Assembly: GCF_052045245.1 (NCBI RefSeq)
Contig: NZ_JBQEON010000038.1
Coordinates: forward strand, 3,184 to 67,183
DNA from: Burkholderia sp052045245
Lineage (GTDB): Bacteria; Pseudomonadota; Gammaproteobacteria; Burkholderiales; Burkholderiaceae
Reading direction: 5' to 3'
Length of the DNA stretch: 64,000 nt
Shown in pieces: positions 27,341 through 35,594 of this stretch. Below the pieces are notes generated by a model. It made no database searches, was not told the origin of the DNA, and was given only the letters and a program-made list of their open reading frames with translations. Each line of letters begins with the position of its first letter. Position 1 is the first letter of the stretch. The position numbers and the translations under genes are program-made.

Positions 27341-28198
27341 ATGACCTTGCCCATCGGTGCCCCGCGCGAGTGGAACGGACAATTCGAGGAAGCGCTGTTT
27401 CTGGATGTCGTGCGACGTCACCGTCGCGGCTTTCCGGACAAACTCGCGACGCCGCCGCGCGAGCCGCGCAGCGAAGCCGAACTGGCCGCCGTCGCCGATT
27501 ACTACACGAAGATGGCGTCGCACGACCTGTTCATCGTGCAGGTCGTCGCGAAGGCGATCGACACGCTGTTCCGCGACGATCCGCATGTCCAGCTGATCCT
27601 GTCGCGCCAGCTCGGCGACGACGGCGCGCACGCGGCGATCGGCCGCGTGCGCGTGGCCGAACTGACGGGGCGCGATCCGCTACCCGACGTCGAGCGGCTC
27701 GTCGCCGCGCACTGGGAGCGCATCGGCGATATCGCGACACGCGACGTCGCGGGCTTCCTCGCGTTCGAATGGCATTACGAGCTGCACATCCTCGCGAAGC
27801 TGTGGATCCAGCGCAAGACCGGCCGCATTGCCGATGGCGCGATGCGCGAGCACGGCGAGAACCGGATCCGGCCGGACGAGGAGTGGCATCGCGTGCAGAT
27901 CGTCCAGTGGTGGTTCGACACGCTGAACGCGCTGCCGGCCGCCGAACGCGACGCGCTGATCGACCGCGTGATCGCGGCCGACGAGGAAACGCAGGCGCGG
28001 CTCGATGGTTATCTGCATGACGAATACGCGCATACCGCGCACGTGTTCGGTGCGGACATCGCCGAATACCGCGCGATCCATGACGACTGGCGGCGCGAGA
28101 TCCTGGCGCGGCTGACCGGTCGCCGGCTCGGCGCGCTGGTGCCGTTGTCGGGCGACGTCGTTGCGCACGAAACCCTTGCACAGGAAGCCGTCGCATGA
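27341..28198 (+). CDS. Putative ferritin-like (diiron) protein of the organosulfur operon
   Basis: A 285-residue, mostly helical protein I do not assign to a named family. It has residues that could form a diiron centre in a ferritin-like helical bundle: D94-G-A-H97, E143-W-H145-Y-E147-L-H149, and E228-Y-A-H231 with H234. There is no signal peptide or membrane segment. It overlaps sfnB by 4 bases and follows the permease after 53 bases, so it is cotranscribed with the sulfur genes and may act on a sulfur intermediate. The diiron idea is inference from motif spacing. Confidence 0.6.
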   Translation: MTLPIGAPREWNGQFEEALFLDVVRRHRRGFPDKLATPPREPRSEAELAAVADYYTKMASHDLFIVQVVAKAIDTLFRDDPHVQLILSRQLGDDGAHAAIGRVRVAELTGRDPLPDVERLVAAHWERIGDIATRDVAGFLAFEWHYELHILAKLWIQRKTGRIADGAMREHGENRIRPDEEWHRVQIVQWWFDTLNALPAAERDALIDRVIAADEETQARLDGYLHDEYAHTAHVFGADIAEYRAIHDDWRREILARLTGRRLGALVPLSGDVVAHETLAQEAVA

Positions 28199-29406
28199 AC
28201 GATCCCCGTGGCCCGGCGACGTATGCGCCGGATCCCGATGCACGCGCGAGCGACGCCGACGCGCTGACCCGCGCGATCGACGCGCTGCGTGCGACGGCTG
28301 TCGCGCGCGACCGCGCGGGCGGTCACGCGGCCGGCGAGAAGCAGCGGCTCGCCGACGCCGGCCTGCTGACGCTCGCGGTGCCGCGCGAATTCGGCGGCCA
28401 GGAAGCCGCCTGGCCGGCGATCTACGACGCGATCCGGCGGATCGCGCGCGTCGACAGCGCGCTCGCGCACCTGGTCGGGTTCCAGGTCCTGCAGGTGGTC
28501 AGCGTCGACGTGTGGGGCAGCGCAGCCCAGCGCGAACGCTATCTGCGCGGCACGGTCGCGCATCGCTGGTGGTGGGGCAATGCGGTCAATCCGCTCGATA
28601 CGCGGCTGGTGGCGACCGCGACGCCGGACGGCGGCTATCGGCTCGACGGTGTGAAGGGTTTCTGCTCGGGCACGCGCGGCTCGCAGCGGATGACCGTGTC
28701 CGCGCACGATCCGGAAACCGGCCGCGCCGTGTTCGGCGTGGTGCCGACCGATCGTGACGGGATCACGGTCAACGAGGACTGGGATCCGATCGGCCAGCGC
28801 CAGACCGATAGCGGCAGCGTACGCTTCGACGGCGTGATCCTCGCGCCGGACGAAGTGCTGCACCGATCGGAAACGCCGCCGACGCCGCGCGCGACGCTGC
28901 GCACGCTGGTGTCGCAGCTCGTGCTGACGAACCTGTTCGTCGGGCTTGCGGAAGGTGCGCTGGCCGACGCGCGCGACTACGTGCAGACGTACGGCTGGCC
29001 GTGGATCAACGCGGGTGCCGCGCAGGCGAGCGACGATCCCTATACGCTGCAGCGTTTCGGCGACATGCGCGTGCAGGCGGTTGCGGCGGCGGCGCTGGCC
29101 GATCGCGCAGCCTTCGCGTTGCAGCGTGCCTGGGAGCGGCGCGAAGCGCTGACGACCCGTGAACGTGCGGAAGTGGCGCTCGCCGTGTCGGAGGCGAAGA
29201 TCGTCGCGCAGCGCGCGGCGCTCGATAATGGCGAGGCGCTGTTCGATGCGTGCGGCGCCCGCGCGACGGCCGCATCGCTCGGCCTCGACCGCTTCTGGCG
29301 GAATGCCCGCACGCATACGCTGCACGATCCGCTCGACTATCGGCTGCGTGATGTCGGCCGGTTCGCGCTGACGGGGGAATTGCCGCAGGCGTCGCTTTAT
29401 ACGTAG
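28195..29406 (+). CDS. sfnB: SfnB-family sulfur acquisition oxidoreductase
   Basis: A 403-residue flavoprotein of the acyl-CoA dehydrogenase fold. Seen are an N-terminal helical domain (LTLAVPREFGGQEAAWPAIY), the FAD region (AHRWWWGNAVNPLDTRLVAT, GVKGFCSGTRGSQRMTVSA) and a C-terminal helical bundle ending FALTGELPQASLYT. SfnB proteins are induced by sulfate limitation and act in use of sulfones and related compounds. It is last in the operon begun at 23127. The exact reaction is not known for this protein. Confidence 0.87.
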   Translation: MNDPRGPATYAPDPDARASDADALTRAIDALRATAVARDRAGGHAAGEKQRLADAGLLTLAVPREFGGQEAAWPAIYDAIRRIARVDSALAHLVGFQVLQVVSVDVWGSAAQRERYLRGTVAHRWWWGNAVNPLDTRLVATATPDGGYRLDGVKGFCSGTRGSQRMTVSAHDPETGRAVFGVVPTDRDGITVNEDWDPIGQRQTDSGSVRFDGVILAPDEVLHRSETPPTPRATLRTLVSQLVLTNLFVGLAEGALADARDYVQTYGWPWINAGAAQASDDPYTLQRFGDMRVQAVAAAALADRAAFALQRAWERREALTTRERAEVALAVSEAKIVAQRAALDNGEALFDACGARATAASLGLDRFWRNARTHTLHDPLDYRLRDVGRFALTGELPQASLYT

Positions 29407-29422
29407 GTGAGCGCGTGCTCCG

Positions 29423-30232
29423 TCATTGATCGCCGGGAGGCGCGCTTTCCGGCGGGGCGGGCACGGGTGCGGGCCTGCCGGCCAACGGCGAGCCGCTGTC
29501 TGCGCCGGCACGCTTGAACGACGCCAGTTCGTCCGAATAGCGCGCCGTGCGCATGCCGTTCGCGTCGTAGTACTCCTCGACCGACTTGACCCAGCGGCCG
29601 ACCGCCGGCACATACCAGAACGCCTTGTAGGTCTTGCCGGTCACTTCCGCCGTCCCGTTGTGGCGGCTCTGCATCACGATCGTCGAGCCGCCTGCGTTGT
29701 GGGATACGCCCGATACGGTCGACTGTCGTGGCGCGGTTTCGGCTTTCCACGTGCCTTCGGCCTCGATCTTGATCGCATCGAACTTGCCGCCGGGCACGGT
29801 GACGGTATCGGGGCCGATGACCTTGTAATGCGTGTCGTACGTTTCCGACGCGTGCTGCGGATTCGGATGCGCTTCGCTGTACCGGATCGCCCACGTCTTG
29901 CCGACCGTCAGCGGAAACGCGAGCGGGCGGTTCACCACGGTTTCGGTGCCGTTCACGCTGCGTGCGCGGCTCCAGTCCGCGTCGACGATCAATTCGCGGG
30001 GCGCCTGCGTCGCGCCGCTCTGCTGCGTTTCGATATAGATGTGGTCGGCGGTCGTGCGCTGCACGGAGATCCGGTCGCGCGTCTGGCGCCAGCCGTTCGG
30101 GCCGATTTCAACCGTGTTGACGTAGGTCCAGGTGTCGCCGGGCTTCAGCGCCGGGGTGGCGATCGACTGGGCGAGCGCGACGCCGGGCACGGCGGCGCAC
30201 AGTAACAGCGTGGCAAGCGTATTGTTTTTCAT
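29423..30232 (-). CDS. Exported protein of unknown function
   Basis: A 269-residue protein with a signal peptide (cleavage after GVALA, near residue 21). The mature part is beta-rich, with PALKPGDTWTYVNTVEIG and several Tyr/Trp-rich strands, and ends in a Pro-rich tail. I do not recognise a named domain. Similar exported proteins with a KPGDTWTY-like start are common in Burkholderia. It is convergent with sfnB, 16 bases apart, and is not in an evident operon. Confidence 0.75.
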   Translation of the reverse strand: MKNNTLATLLLCAAVPGVALAQSIATPALKPGDTWTYVNTVEIGPNGWRQTRDRISVQRTTADHIYIETQQSGATQAPRELIVDADWSRARSVNGTETVVNRPLAFPLTVGKTWAIRYSEAHPNPQHASETYDTHYKVIGPDTVTVPGGKFDAIKIEAEGTWKAETAPRQSTVSGVSHNAGGSTIVMQSRHNGTAEVTGKTYKAFWYVPAVGRWVKSVEEYYDANGMRTARYSDELASFKRAGADSGSPLAGRPAPVPAPPESAPPGDQ

Positions 30233-30510
30233 GGTGTGTATTCGAAGGGGCCGCCGGTCTCGCCGAGCAGCTTAACAACCACACCTTTCAATCGGCATGC
30301 CGTGTGCCGTGCCCGTGCCGCTCCTTTCATGTCGGCCATGACGACGCCTGATTGCTACGACTGATTGCGCACGAAGCGTGTCGGGCGGCGCGGATCCTCG
30401 GCAGATCGGCGCGCCGCCCGACATTGCAGCGCCATCGGCGCGGGCCGCGCTGATGGCTCGCGTGCTTGCGTTGACCGACGATGCGCCGATGCTTCGCGAC
30501 GTGAGGCCGA

Positions 30511-32229
30511 TTACCAGCGGTAGCCGACGCCCGCGCCGGCACCGAACGAGCCGTGGCCCGACACCGCCGTCGTGATCGAGCCCTTGACGAGCCATTTCGC
30601 CGTTGCGACGGACAAGCCGACTGCCATCGCGCTTTGGCCGCCGTACGTACCGCCGCCGAGCGCGACCACCTTTTCACCCGGCAGTACGGCCTGCGGCAGG
30701 TTTGCCATCGCGATCGCGCTTGCGGTGCCCGCGCTGGCGTCCTTGCGGTACTTCGACATTTCCTCGCGAACCGAATTGATCGCCCCGTTCAACTGACGCA
30801 CGTTCACGCCGTCCGTCGGTGCGGTGCCGTCCGCCACGTTGGTCAGCTGACGCTCGGCACCGGGCGCACCGATCGACACCGTGTTGTCTCGATCGGCAAC
30901 CGAATTCGCGCCCAGCGCGACCGCGTTGTTCGCGCTTGCGCGGCTGTTCGTGCCGATCGCGGTCGAATCCGTGCCCGACACGTTCGAGCCCGTGCCGATC
31001 GCCGTTCCGTTGGCCGCGGTGACTTTCGAATTCGTGCCGATGGCCGTGCCGTTGGTGGCCGCGACGGTCGAATTCACGCCGACCCCCGTACCGTTGTCGC
31101 CTGACACGTTCGAGCCGTTGCCGAGCGCGGTGCCGTTCGTCGCCGTGACCGACGTATTCGTACCGATCGCGGTGTCCGTCGGATCCGTCGCCGTGCCGCT
31201 CGGGACGCTGGACGAGATCTTGCCGACGGTCGTCGTGAGGCTGGCCAGGTCGGTCGTCAGCGTCGACACCTGATTGGCGATCGAGAAGAGCTGCGAGCCG
31301 TTCACCGCGTCCGTACTGGTCGCGCTGATCGCGCCGGCCGCGACGTTGACGATCTGGCGCTCCGCGCCCGCGCTGCCGACGCTCACCACGCCGACCGGCG
31401 TGCCCGCGAATCCGCTGTAGGTCACGCCGTTCAGCGCCACGCTGTTGACGGTCGTAAAGGCGCGCGTCGTAGCATTCGAGCCCAGCGCGACTGAGTTTGC
31501 ATTGGCGGCGTTCGCCCCTTCGCCGATCGCGACCGCGTTCACGGCGGAGGCCGTCGCACGGGCGATGGCGACGCTGCCGGTAGCGGATGCCGAGCTGTCG
31601 ACGCCGAGCGCGACTGCATCGCCTGCGCCAGCGTTGGCCTGGAAGCCGAGGGCTGTGCCGCCGGCCGCGACGCTGCCCTTGCCGACCGCCGTCGAGAATG
31701 TCGCGGTGGCGCTCGCACCTTGCCCGACCGCCGTCGACTGGTCGACGGCGAATGCGCCCTGACCGAATGCCGAGGCCGTTGCGCCATTCGCGCTTGCGCC
31801 GTTGCCGACAGCCGTTGCCTGCGTGCCGATCGCGCCGGCACCGGCTCCCAGCGCCGTTGCCTGGTCCCCGGTGGCGGTGGAATTGCCGCCCACCGCCGTT
31901 GCCGCCGTGCCCGTTGCGACCGCTTGCCGGCCGATCGCGACGGTTTCACTATAGGCGGTCGCCGAGCCCGCATCCGCGACCGCCGACGGGCCGATTGCAA
32001 TGTTGTCGCAGCCCCTGGCGGTTGCCGGATAGGTGCTGGTCCCCGACATCGCGAGGTTATCGGCGCACACCGTGTCGACGGTATTCCCGTTCTGCACATA
32101 GTCCGCGCGCGCGGGCGCCGAAGCCCCGAATGCGACGACAGCCGCGCTCACTGCAACAGCCAGCGCGGCTTTCGACTTCCCCGGCACGCGTTGTGCCGAA
32201 TTTCCCAACCCTCGTTGATGCTTGCTCAT
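30511..32229 (-). CDS. Trimeric autotransporter adhesin (YadA-like)
   Basis: A 572-residue trimeric autotransporter (type Vc). After a long signal region ending ASAPARA come YadA-head repeats of the form AxGxxAxAxG (roughly residues 60-260), then a neck (VGSAGAERQIVNVA, TDAVNGSQLFSIANQV), a second block of repeats with TAIGTNSKVTAANG-like units (about 340-450), a second neck, a short coiled coil, and the C-terminal YadA membrane anchor ending GSFGAGAGVGYRW. The start at 32229 has a good AGGAAA Shine-Dalgarno; a Met six codons upstream is less likely. The stalk is very short compared with many homologues. It probably mediates attachment. Confidence 0.92.
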   Translation of the reverse strand: MSKHQRGLGNSAQRVPGKSKAALAVAVSAAVVAFGASAPARADYVQNGNTVDTVCADNLAMSGTSTYPATARGCDNIAIGPSAVADAGSATAYSETVAIGRQAVATGTAATAVGGNSTATGDQATALGAGAGAIGTQATAVGNGASANGATASAFGQGAFAVDQSTAVGQGASATATFSTAVGKGSVAAGGTALGFQANAGAGDAVALGVDSSASATGSVAIARATASAVNAVAIGEGANAANANSVALGSNATTRAFTTVNSVALNGVTYSGFAGTPVGVVSVGSAGAERQIVNVAAGAISATSTDAVNGSQLFSIANQVSTLTTDLASLTTTVGKISSSVPSGTATDPTDTAIGTNTSVTATNGTALGNGSNVSGDNGTGVGVNSTVAATNGTAIGTNSKVTAANGTAIGTGSNVSGTDSTAIGTNSRASANNAVALGANSVADRDNTVSIGAPGAERQLTNVADGTAPTDGVNVRQLNGAINSVREEMSKYRKDASAGTASAIAMANLPQAVLPGEKVVALGGGTYGGQSAMAVGLSVATAKWLVKGSITTAVSGHGSFGAGAGVGYRW

Positions 32230-32803
32230 TTGTTTTCCTGATCTCAATGTAAAAATCGTGTTGTGGCTTGCTTGGCCCCGCTCGCCATTTCCGGATCGCG
32301 TGGATTCGTTCGTGACGCCTTCATGACAGGCGACGATTTTTTAACGAAAAATAGAAGGTGTACTAACAAAAATTGACGTTCGCCGGCTTGATGAGGCGAC
32401 GGGTAACAGGCCGCGAGTGCAGCGGCTTGCCTCTGTCACGGCAGTCCGAACTTCAACGATCCGAAGCTCGAATCGCGACGACGCATTTTGATTGGCCTCA
32501 GTCGCGCACATGTTTGCCGCGGCGTCTGAATGCTATGAATTGGAGGAAATTCGTCGGGTGATGTGCGTGATGAAACCGCGAACGACCGCACGCGCTGTGC
32601 CGTCGTTTTGCCCGATGATCGCGCGCTGGCGGGTGAGGCGGAGCGCGCGGGCAAGCCGCCCGGCGCGGTATCGTGATTCGCTTTCGCGAACGGAATGCGA
32701 GCGATTCGGACGCGCGCGGTGCAGGGTGTCCGCTGCCTGAATGCAGTGACGCACGCAACGGACCGTACGGTCCGTCGCTTGCCGGCCGTTCACTCGAACA
32801 CCG
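32230..32803. other. Long intergenic region with an 18-bp perfect palindrome
   Basis: No gene is supported here. The first 130 bases are AT-rich and should hold the adhesin promoter. At 32758-32775 lies a perfect 18-bp palindrome, ACGGACCGTACGGTCCGT, which contains CGGACC-N4-GGTCCG; the same pattern occurs at 37999-38014. It is 29 bases beyond the stop of the XRE gene. Confidence 0.6.
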
Positions 32804-33694
32804 CTATCCGTGCGCGGGAACCACCTGACCTGCGTCATCAGTGCGCCACTGCGCCGGCAACGCGTCCGCCAGTGCCCGCATCGCGTCCGCCGTCTCCGGA
32901 TTCGCCGGGAAAAATGCCTCGATCGCGAGTTCCGACAGCGTGACGTCGACCGGCGTGCCGAACACGGTCGTCGTACTGAAGAACGTCAGCTCGCCGGCCG
33001 CCGTGCGCAGTCGCAGCGGCACCGCGATGTCCGCGTAGTCGGTGCGCGCATGCGGGTCGTCGGGCTGGCCGTCCGGCGCCGGATACGCGGCGAGTTCCTC
33101 GCGCAGCGCATGCAGCGTGCGGTCGCCGCTCGCATCGATCTGCCGCTGCAGCCGGTGCAGGATATGCGCGCGCCATTCGTGCCAGTTGACGATCTGCACC
33201 GCCAGGCCTGCCGGATGCAGGCTCAGGCGCAGCACGTTGATGGGCGGCTGCAGCAGCGCCGGGTCGGCCTGCGCGACCAGCGCGCCGAGCATCCGGTTCG
33301 CGGCGAGCAGCGTCCAGTGGCGATCCACCGCCAACGCCGGATAGGGCTCGTGGCCGCGCAGCACGGCTTCGACCGCGTGGCGCGCCGCATCGAGCTGCGG
33401 ATCGGAGAACGGCCGCTCGCGAAACAGCGGCGCATAGCCGGCCGCGACGAGCAGCGCGTTGCGCTCGCGCAGCGGCACGTCGAGGCGCTCGGCGAGATGC
33501 AGCACCATGTCGCGGCTCGGCTGCGCGCGACCGGATTCGACGAAGCTCAGGTGCCGCGCGGACACCTCCGCCTCCAGCGCGAGCGCCATCTGGCTCAGGC
33601 GCCGGCGTTGACGCCAGGTGCGCAGCAGCGGGCCGATGCCGGACGCACGGCCGGCGGACGGGGGGAGCGAGGGGAGAGCGGCGGTCGAGTTCAT
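32804..33694 (-). CDS. XRE-family regulator with MmyB-like ligand domain
   Basis: A 296-residue protein with an N-terminal XRE helix-turn-helix (RTWRQRRRLSQMALALEAEV, then SARHLSFVESGRAQPSRDMV) and a C-terminal MmyB-like domain (ERNALLVAAGYAPLFRERPF; FFSTTTVFGTPVDVTLSELA) that binds a fatty-acid-like ligand in studied members. Such regulators usually control a nearby oxidoreductase; none is adjacent here. Its own upstream region carries two inverted repeats. The start at 33694 (MNSTAAL) is preferred; a TTG six codons upstream is possible. Confidence 0.88.
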   Translation of the reverse strand: MNSTAALPSLPPSAGRASGIGPLLRTWRQRRRLSQMALALEAEVSARHLSFVESGRAQPSRDMVLHLAERLDVPLRERNALLVAAGYAPLFRERPFSDPQLDAARHAVEAVLRGHEPYPALAVDRHWTLLAANRMLGALVAQADPALLQPPINVLRLSLHPAGLAVQIVNWHEWRAHILHRLQRQIDASGDRTLHALREELAAYPAPDGQPDDPHARTDYADIAVPLRLRTAAGELTFFSTTTVFGTPVDVTLSELAIEAFFPANPETADAMRALADALPAQWRTDDAGQVVPAHG

Positions 33695-33730
33695 GAGGGC
33701 GATGATAGGCAATCCTGGGCGAGCCGGGCA

Positions 33731-33766
33731 TTACCTGCGAGGTAAGCATTCGACCTCGGTGCGAGG
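33731..33766. promoter_or_regulatory. Two inverted repeats upstream of the XRE gene
   Basis: TTACCT-GCG-AGGTAA (33731-33745) and CCTCG-GTG-CGAGG (33754-33766) lie about 37 and 60 bases upstream of the regulator start. Position and symmetry suggest an autoregulatory operator. Confidence 0.5.
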
Positions 33767-33891
33767 CGCCGCCCGGCTTGATTCCGCTGTCACCGTTCGG
33801 AGCGGAGCATGCCCGGCGGTGCCGGCGCCGCGTATCGGGTTCGCCGGGGAGCACGACATGTTGCGCGTCGCCCACTCGGCGGCCCGATGTG

Positions 33892-33920
33892 AAAACGGCG
33901 GCCGTTCGCGCGGCCGCCGT
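33892..33920 (-). terminator. Terminator after the MFS transporter gene
   Basis: On the minus strand a 10-bp perfect stem (ACGGCGGCCG with CGGCCGCCGT, loop of 6) is followed by TTTT. It lies 25 bases past the stop of the transporter at 33946. Confidence 0.75.
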
Positions 33921-33945
33921 CCTGTTCCTGCCCTTCCGCCGGTGC

Positions 33946-35343
33946 TCAAGCGTCGCGATGGCGCAGCTCGACGCGCTTGATGTCCTTCACGATCACCAGA
34001 TAGCTGAACACCGTCACGAGCGCGTTCAGCCCGACGAACACGAGCGCGCCGTTGAACGAGCCGCTCGCGCCGACCAGATAGCCGATCGCGATCGGCGCGA
34101 CGATGCCGGCCGTGTTGCCGAACATGTTGAACAAGCTGCCCGACAGGCCGATCGCTTCCTTCGGCGCGGTGTCCGCGACAACCGCCCAGCCGAGCGAGCC
34201 GATCCCCTTGCCGAAGAACGACACGGCCATCAGCGCGATCACCAGCACTTCGCTGTCGACGTAATTGCAGCCGATGATGACCATCGACAGCGCCATCCCG
34301 CCGACGATCGGGATCTTGCGCGCGAGCGTCAGCGACACGCCGCGACGGATCAGCGTATCCGACAGCATCCCGCCGAGCACGCCGCCGAGGAACCCGCAGA
34401 TCGCCGGCAGCGACGTCATGAAGCCGGCCTTCAGCAGCGACATCCCGCGTGCCTGCACGAGATAGATCGGGAACCACGTGAGGAAGAAGTACGTGAGCAC
34501 GTTCACGCAGTACTGGCCGAGGTAGACGCCGAGCAGCATGCGGTTCGACAGCAGCTGGCGCACGTAGTACCAGCCCGCGACGCGGCTGCCTTCGGACGCG
34601 GCGCCGCTGCCATTGCCGCGCGCCCCGGCCGGCCGGCCCGTCGTGCGCACGAGGCCGCCGCCTTGCTCGATATGCGCGAGTTCGGCGCGGTTCACGCCCG
34701 GATGGTCGGCCGGATCCTTCATCACGCGCAGCCACAGGAACGCGAGCGCGATGCCGGCGAGGCCGAGCCACAGATACACCTGATGCCAGCCGTACGCATG
34801 CGTGAGCCACGCCATCAGCGGCGAGAACACCACCGCCGCGAAATACTGCGCGGCGTTGAAGATCGCCGACGCCGTGCCGCGCTCGGCGGTCGGGAACCAG
34901 CTCGCGACGACCTTCGCGTTCGCCGGGAACGCGGGCGCCTCGGCAATGCCGACCGCGAAGCGCATCACGAACAGCGCGGTCACCGCGAACGCGGCGCTGC
35001 CGCCGAGGCCGATCGTGCCTTGCAGCAGCGTGAACGCCGACCACAGGAAGATGCTGGTCGCATACACGCGGCGCGCGCCGAAGCGGTCGAGCAGCCAGCC
35101 GCTCGGCAATTGCGCGAGCACGTACGCCCAGCTGAACGCCGAGAAGATGTAGCCCATCGTCACCGGGTCGATGCCGAACGCCTTGCGGATCGGGGTGCCG
35201 GTGATCGACAGCGTCGCGCGGTCCGCGTAGTTGAGCGTCGTGACGACGAACAGCATCGCCAGGATCCAGTAGCGCACGGCGGTGCGGCGCGCGCTGCCGG
35301 CGAGGTCGATCGGAAGATCGCGTGGGGTGGTCTGATTAGGCAT
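33946..35343 (-). CDS. MFS transporter, probable D-glucarate/D-galactarate permease
   Basis: A 465-residue major facilitator of the anion:cation symporter group (GudP/ExuT-like), with twelve membrane segments. It has the group signature TTLNYADRATLSITGTPI in helix 1 and FGARRVYATSIFLWSAFTLL after helix 2. It is divergent from the 2,5-dioxovalerate dehydrogenase gene and close to kdgD and garD, which points to sugar-acid uptake. The intergenic region shares a GTCGTATGA element with the garD upstream region. Substrate is inferred from context. Confidence 0.85.
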   Translation of the reverse strand: MPNQTTPRDLPIDLAGSARRTAVRYWILAMLFVVTTLNYADRATLSITGTPIRKAFGIDPVTMGYIFSAFSWAYVLAQLPSGWLLDRFGARRVYATSIFLWSAFTLLQGTIGLGGSAAFAVTALFVMRFAVGIAEAPAFPANAKVVASWFPTAERGTASAIFNAAQYFAAVVFSPLMAWLTHAYGWHQVYLWLGLAGIALAFLWLRVMKDPADHPGVNRAELAHIEQGGGLVRTTGRPAGARGNGSGAASEGSRVAGWYYVRQLLSNRMLLGVYLGQYCVNVLTYFFLTWFPIYLVQARGMSLLKAGFMTSLPAICGFLGGVLGGMLSDTLIRRGVSLTLARKIPIVGGMALSMVIIGCNYVDSEVLVIALMAVSFFGKGIGSLGWAVVADTAPKEAIGLSGSLFNMFGNTAGIVAPIAIGYLVGASGSFNGALVFVGLNALVTVFSYLVIVKDIKRVELRHRDA

Positions 35344-35356
35344 TTAAATGTACGTC

Positions 35357-35558
35357 GTCGTATGACATGAGCGAAAGTTTAGGGGGAATGTCAGGACGCA
35401 GAAACCTCGGGTTTTCCCTGTGAAGATCGTTGCCACAGTGTGGGAAGGTCGTGCTGATCTGGCCCGACAAGGCTTTCGAGTGTATCGTCGGCGCCATCGC
35501 AGGCGGCGAGAATGATGCAATGCTGTCGGCAGACATCGTATCTGTTGAGATACAATGG
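35357..35558. promoter_or_regulatory. Shared operator region of the divergent sugar-acid transporter and dehydrogenase
   Basis: Two elements are seen: GTCGTATGA at 35357-35365, just upstream of the transporter start, and a near-perfect palindrome with arms CATCGTATCT (35535-35544) and AGATACAATG (35549-35558) around GTTG, 37 bases upstream of the dehydrogenase ATG. GTCGTATGA recurs before garD and CGTTGTA before kdgD. A GntR-type regulator of the glucarate/galactarate genes is a reasonable guess; none lies in the window. Confidence 0.5.
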
Positions 35559-35594
35559 ACGAACCATTCCCGAACGAACCACGGAGCACACCCC

